NCBI RefSeq assembly: GCF_029623955.1
Contig: NZ_JARSBP010000003.1
Span: forward strand, 806,001-870,000
Direction of reading: 5' to 3'
Length of the DNA: 64,000 nucleotides
Source: Mycobacterium sp. 236(2023)
Lineage (GTDB): Bacteria > Actinomycetota > Actinomycetes > Mycobacteriales > Mycobacteriaceae
The position numbers were made by a program, and so were the translations under genes. Positions 63,969-64,000 of this stretch are shown here, piece by piece. Under the pieces are notes generated by a model that saw only the letters and a program-made list of their open reading frames with translations, was not told the origin of the DNA and did no database searches. Each line of letters opens with the position of its first letter. Positions within the stretch are counted from its first letter, which is position 1.

Positions 63969-64000
63969 ATGACGGCACCCAGCAAGGTCCCAGCAACAGC
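63969..64000 (+). CDS. start of next gene (truncated by window end)
   Basis: An ATG at 63969 with GGAAGTGGTGGCG before it opens a frame (MTAPSKVPAT) that runs off the window. It follows the Rv1075c-like gene on the opposite strand, so by synteny it could be the LipU-type hydrolase. Only about ten codons can be seen and the identity is not supported by sequence. Confidence 0.4.
   Translation, partial: MTAPSKVPAT

Overview
The window is a high-GC chromosomal stretch of a mycobacterium, most likely a fast-growing environmental species (Mycolicibacterium type). Several things point there: DUF732 exported proteins, an LpqV-type lipoprotein, a PecA-like aspartic protease, an F420-type deazaflavin oxidoreductase, KstR-type and SigF-type control sites, and gene order from about 48.8 to 64.0 kb that matches the M. 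tuberculosis Rv1059 to Rv1076 interval (Rv1059-like reductase, glutamine amidotransferase, two patatins, LpqV, cysteine dioxygenase, rhodanese, membrane alpha/beta hydrolase, EchA8, EchA9, Bax-inhibitor protein, FadA3, GDSL hydrolase). That synteny is from memory, not from a search. No prophage, insertion sequence, CRISPR array or rRNA operon was seen; the window looks like core and lineage-specific chromosome.

Layout. 0-2.6 kb: end of a type IB topoisomerase, two small basic proteins, and a probable SigF stress module (acidic 60-aa protein, flavodoxin-like protein, UsfY-like protein) with two divergent SigF-like promoters, then a tRNA with a UAA anticodon. 2.6-9.3 kb: frameshifted lipase lipoprotein, SDR, MpaB-type oxygenase, FAD oxidoreductase, and a polar amino acid ABC importer (fused binding protein-permease plus ATPase). 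9.3-18.4 kb: exported aspartic protease, RtcB, deazaflavin oxidoreductase, MOSC protein, an FNT channel coupled to cyanase, and an acyl-CoA synthetase. 18.6-24.2 kb: the least conventional region. A surface protein built of 18-bp coding repeats is translationally coupled to a small membrane protein and followed by an HTTM protein, a layout reminiscent of SdpABC peptide systems; unknown membrane proteins follow. 24.3-35.3 kb: GNAT enzymes, ClC transporter, CD225-DUF2752 pair, Tat-exported acetamidase, an ECF41-type sigma factor with DoxX, a frameshifted SRPBCC gene, and a GDT1-type manganese exporter behind a yybP-ykoY manganese riboswitch. 35.3-48.7 kb: small exported proteins (three of one family), MFS exporter, two STAS proteins, a beta-propeller protein, a C4-dicarboxylate two-component system facing dctA across a CRP-like site, a lipid-transfer thiolase and a Ser/Thr kinase. 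48.8-64.0 kb: the Rv1059-Rv1076-like block, in which two genes carry sites matching the KstR (cholesterol regulon) consensus, with an inserted DUF559 gene and purT.

How the genes work together. Likely functional units are general stress (SigF module), C4-dicarboxylate uptake (DctS-DctR-DctA), cyanate use (FNT plus cyanase), Mn efflux, cysteine oxidation (dioxygenase plus rhodanese), and lipid or sterol beta-oxidation (FadD, Ltp-type thiolase, EchA8, EchA9, FadA3). Two genes (2656-3814 and 33673-34162) are broken by single-base changes in G/C homopolymers, which could be real or sequencing error. All functional calls rest on motifs and family knowledge; no database search was run.
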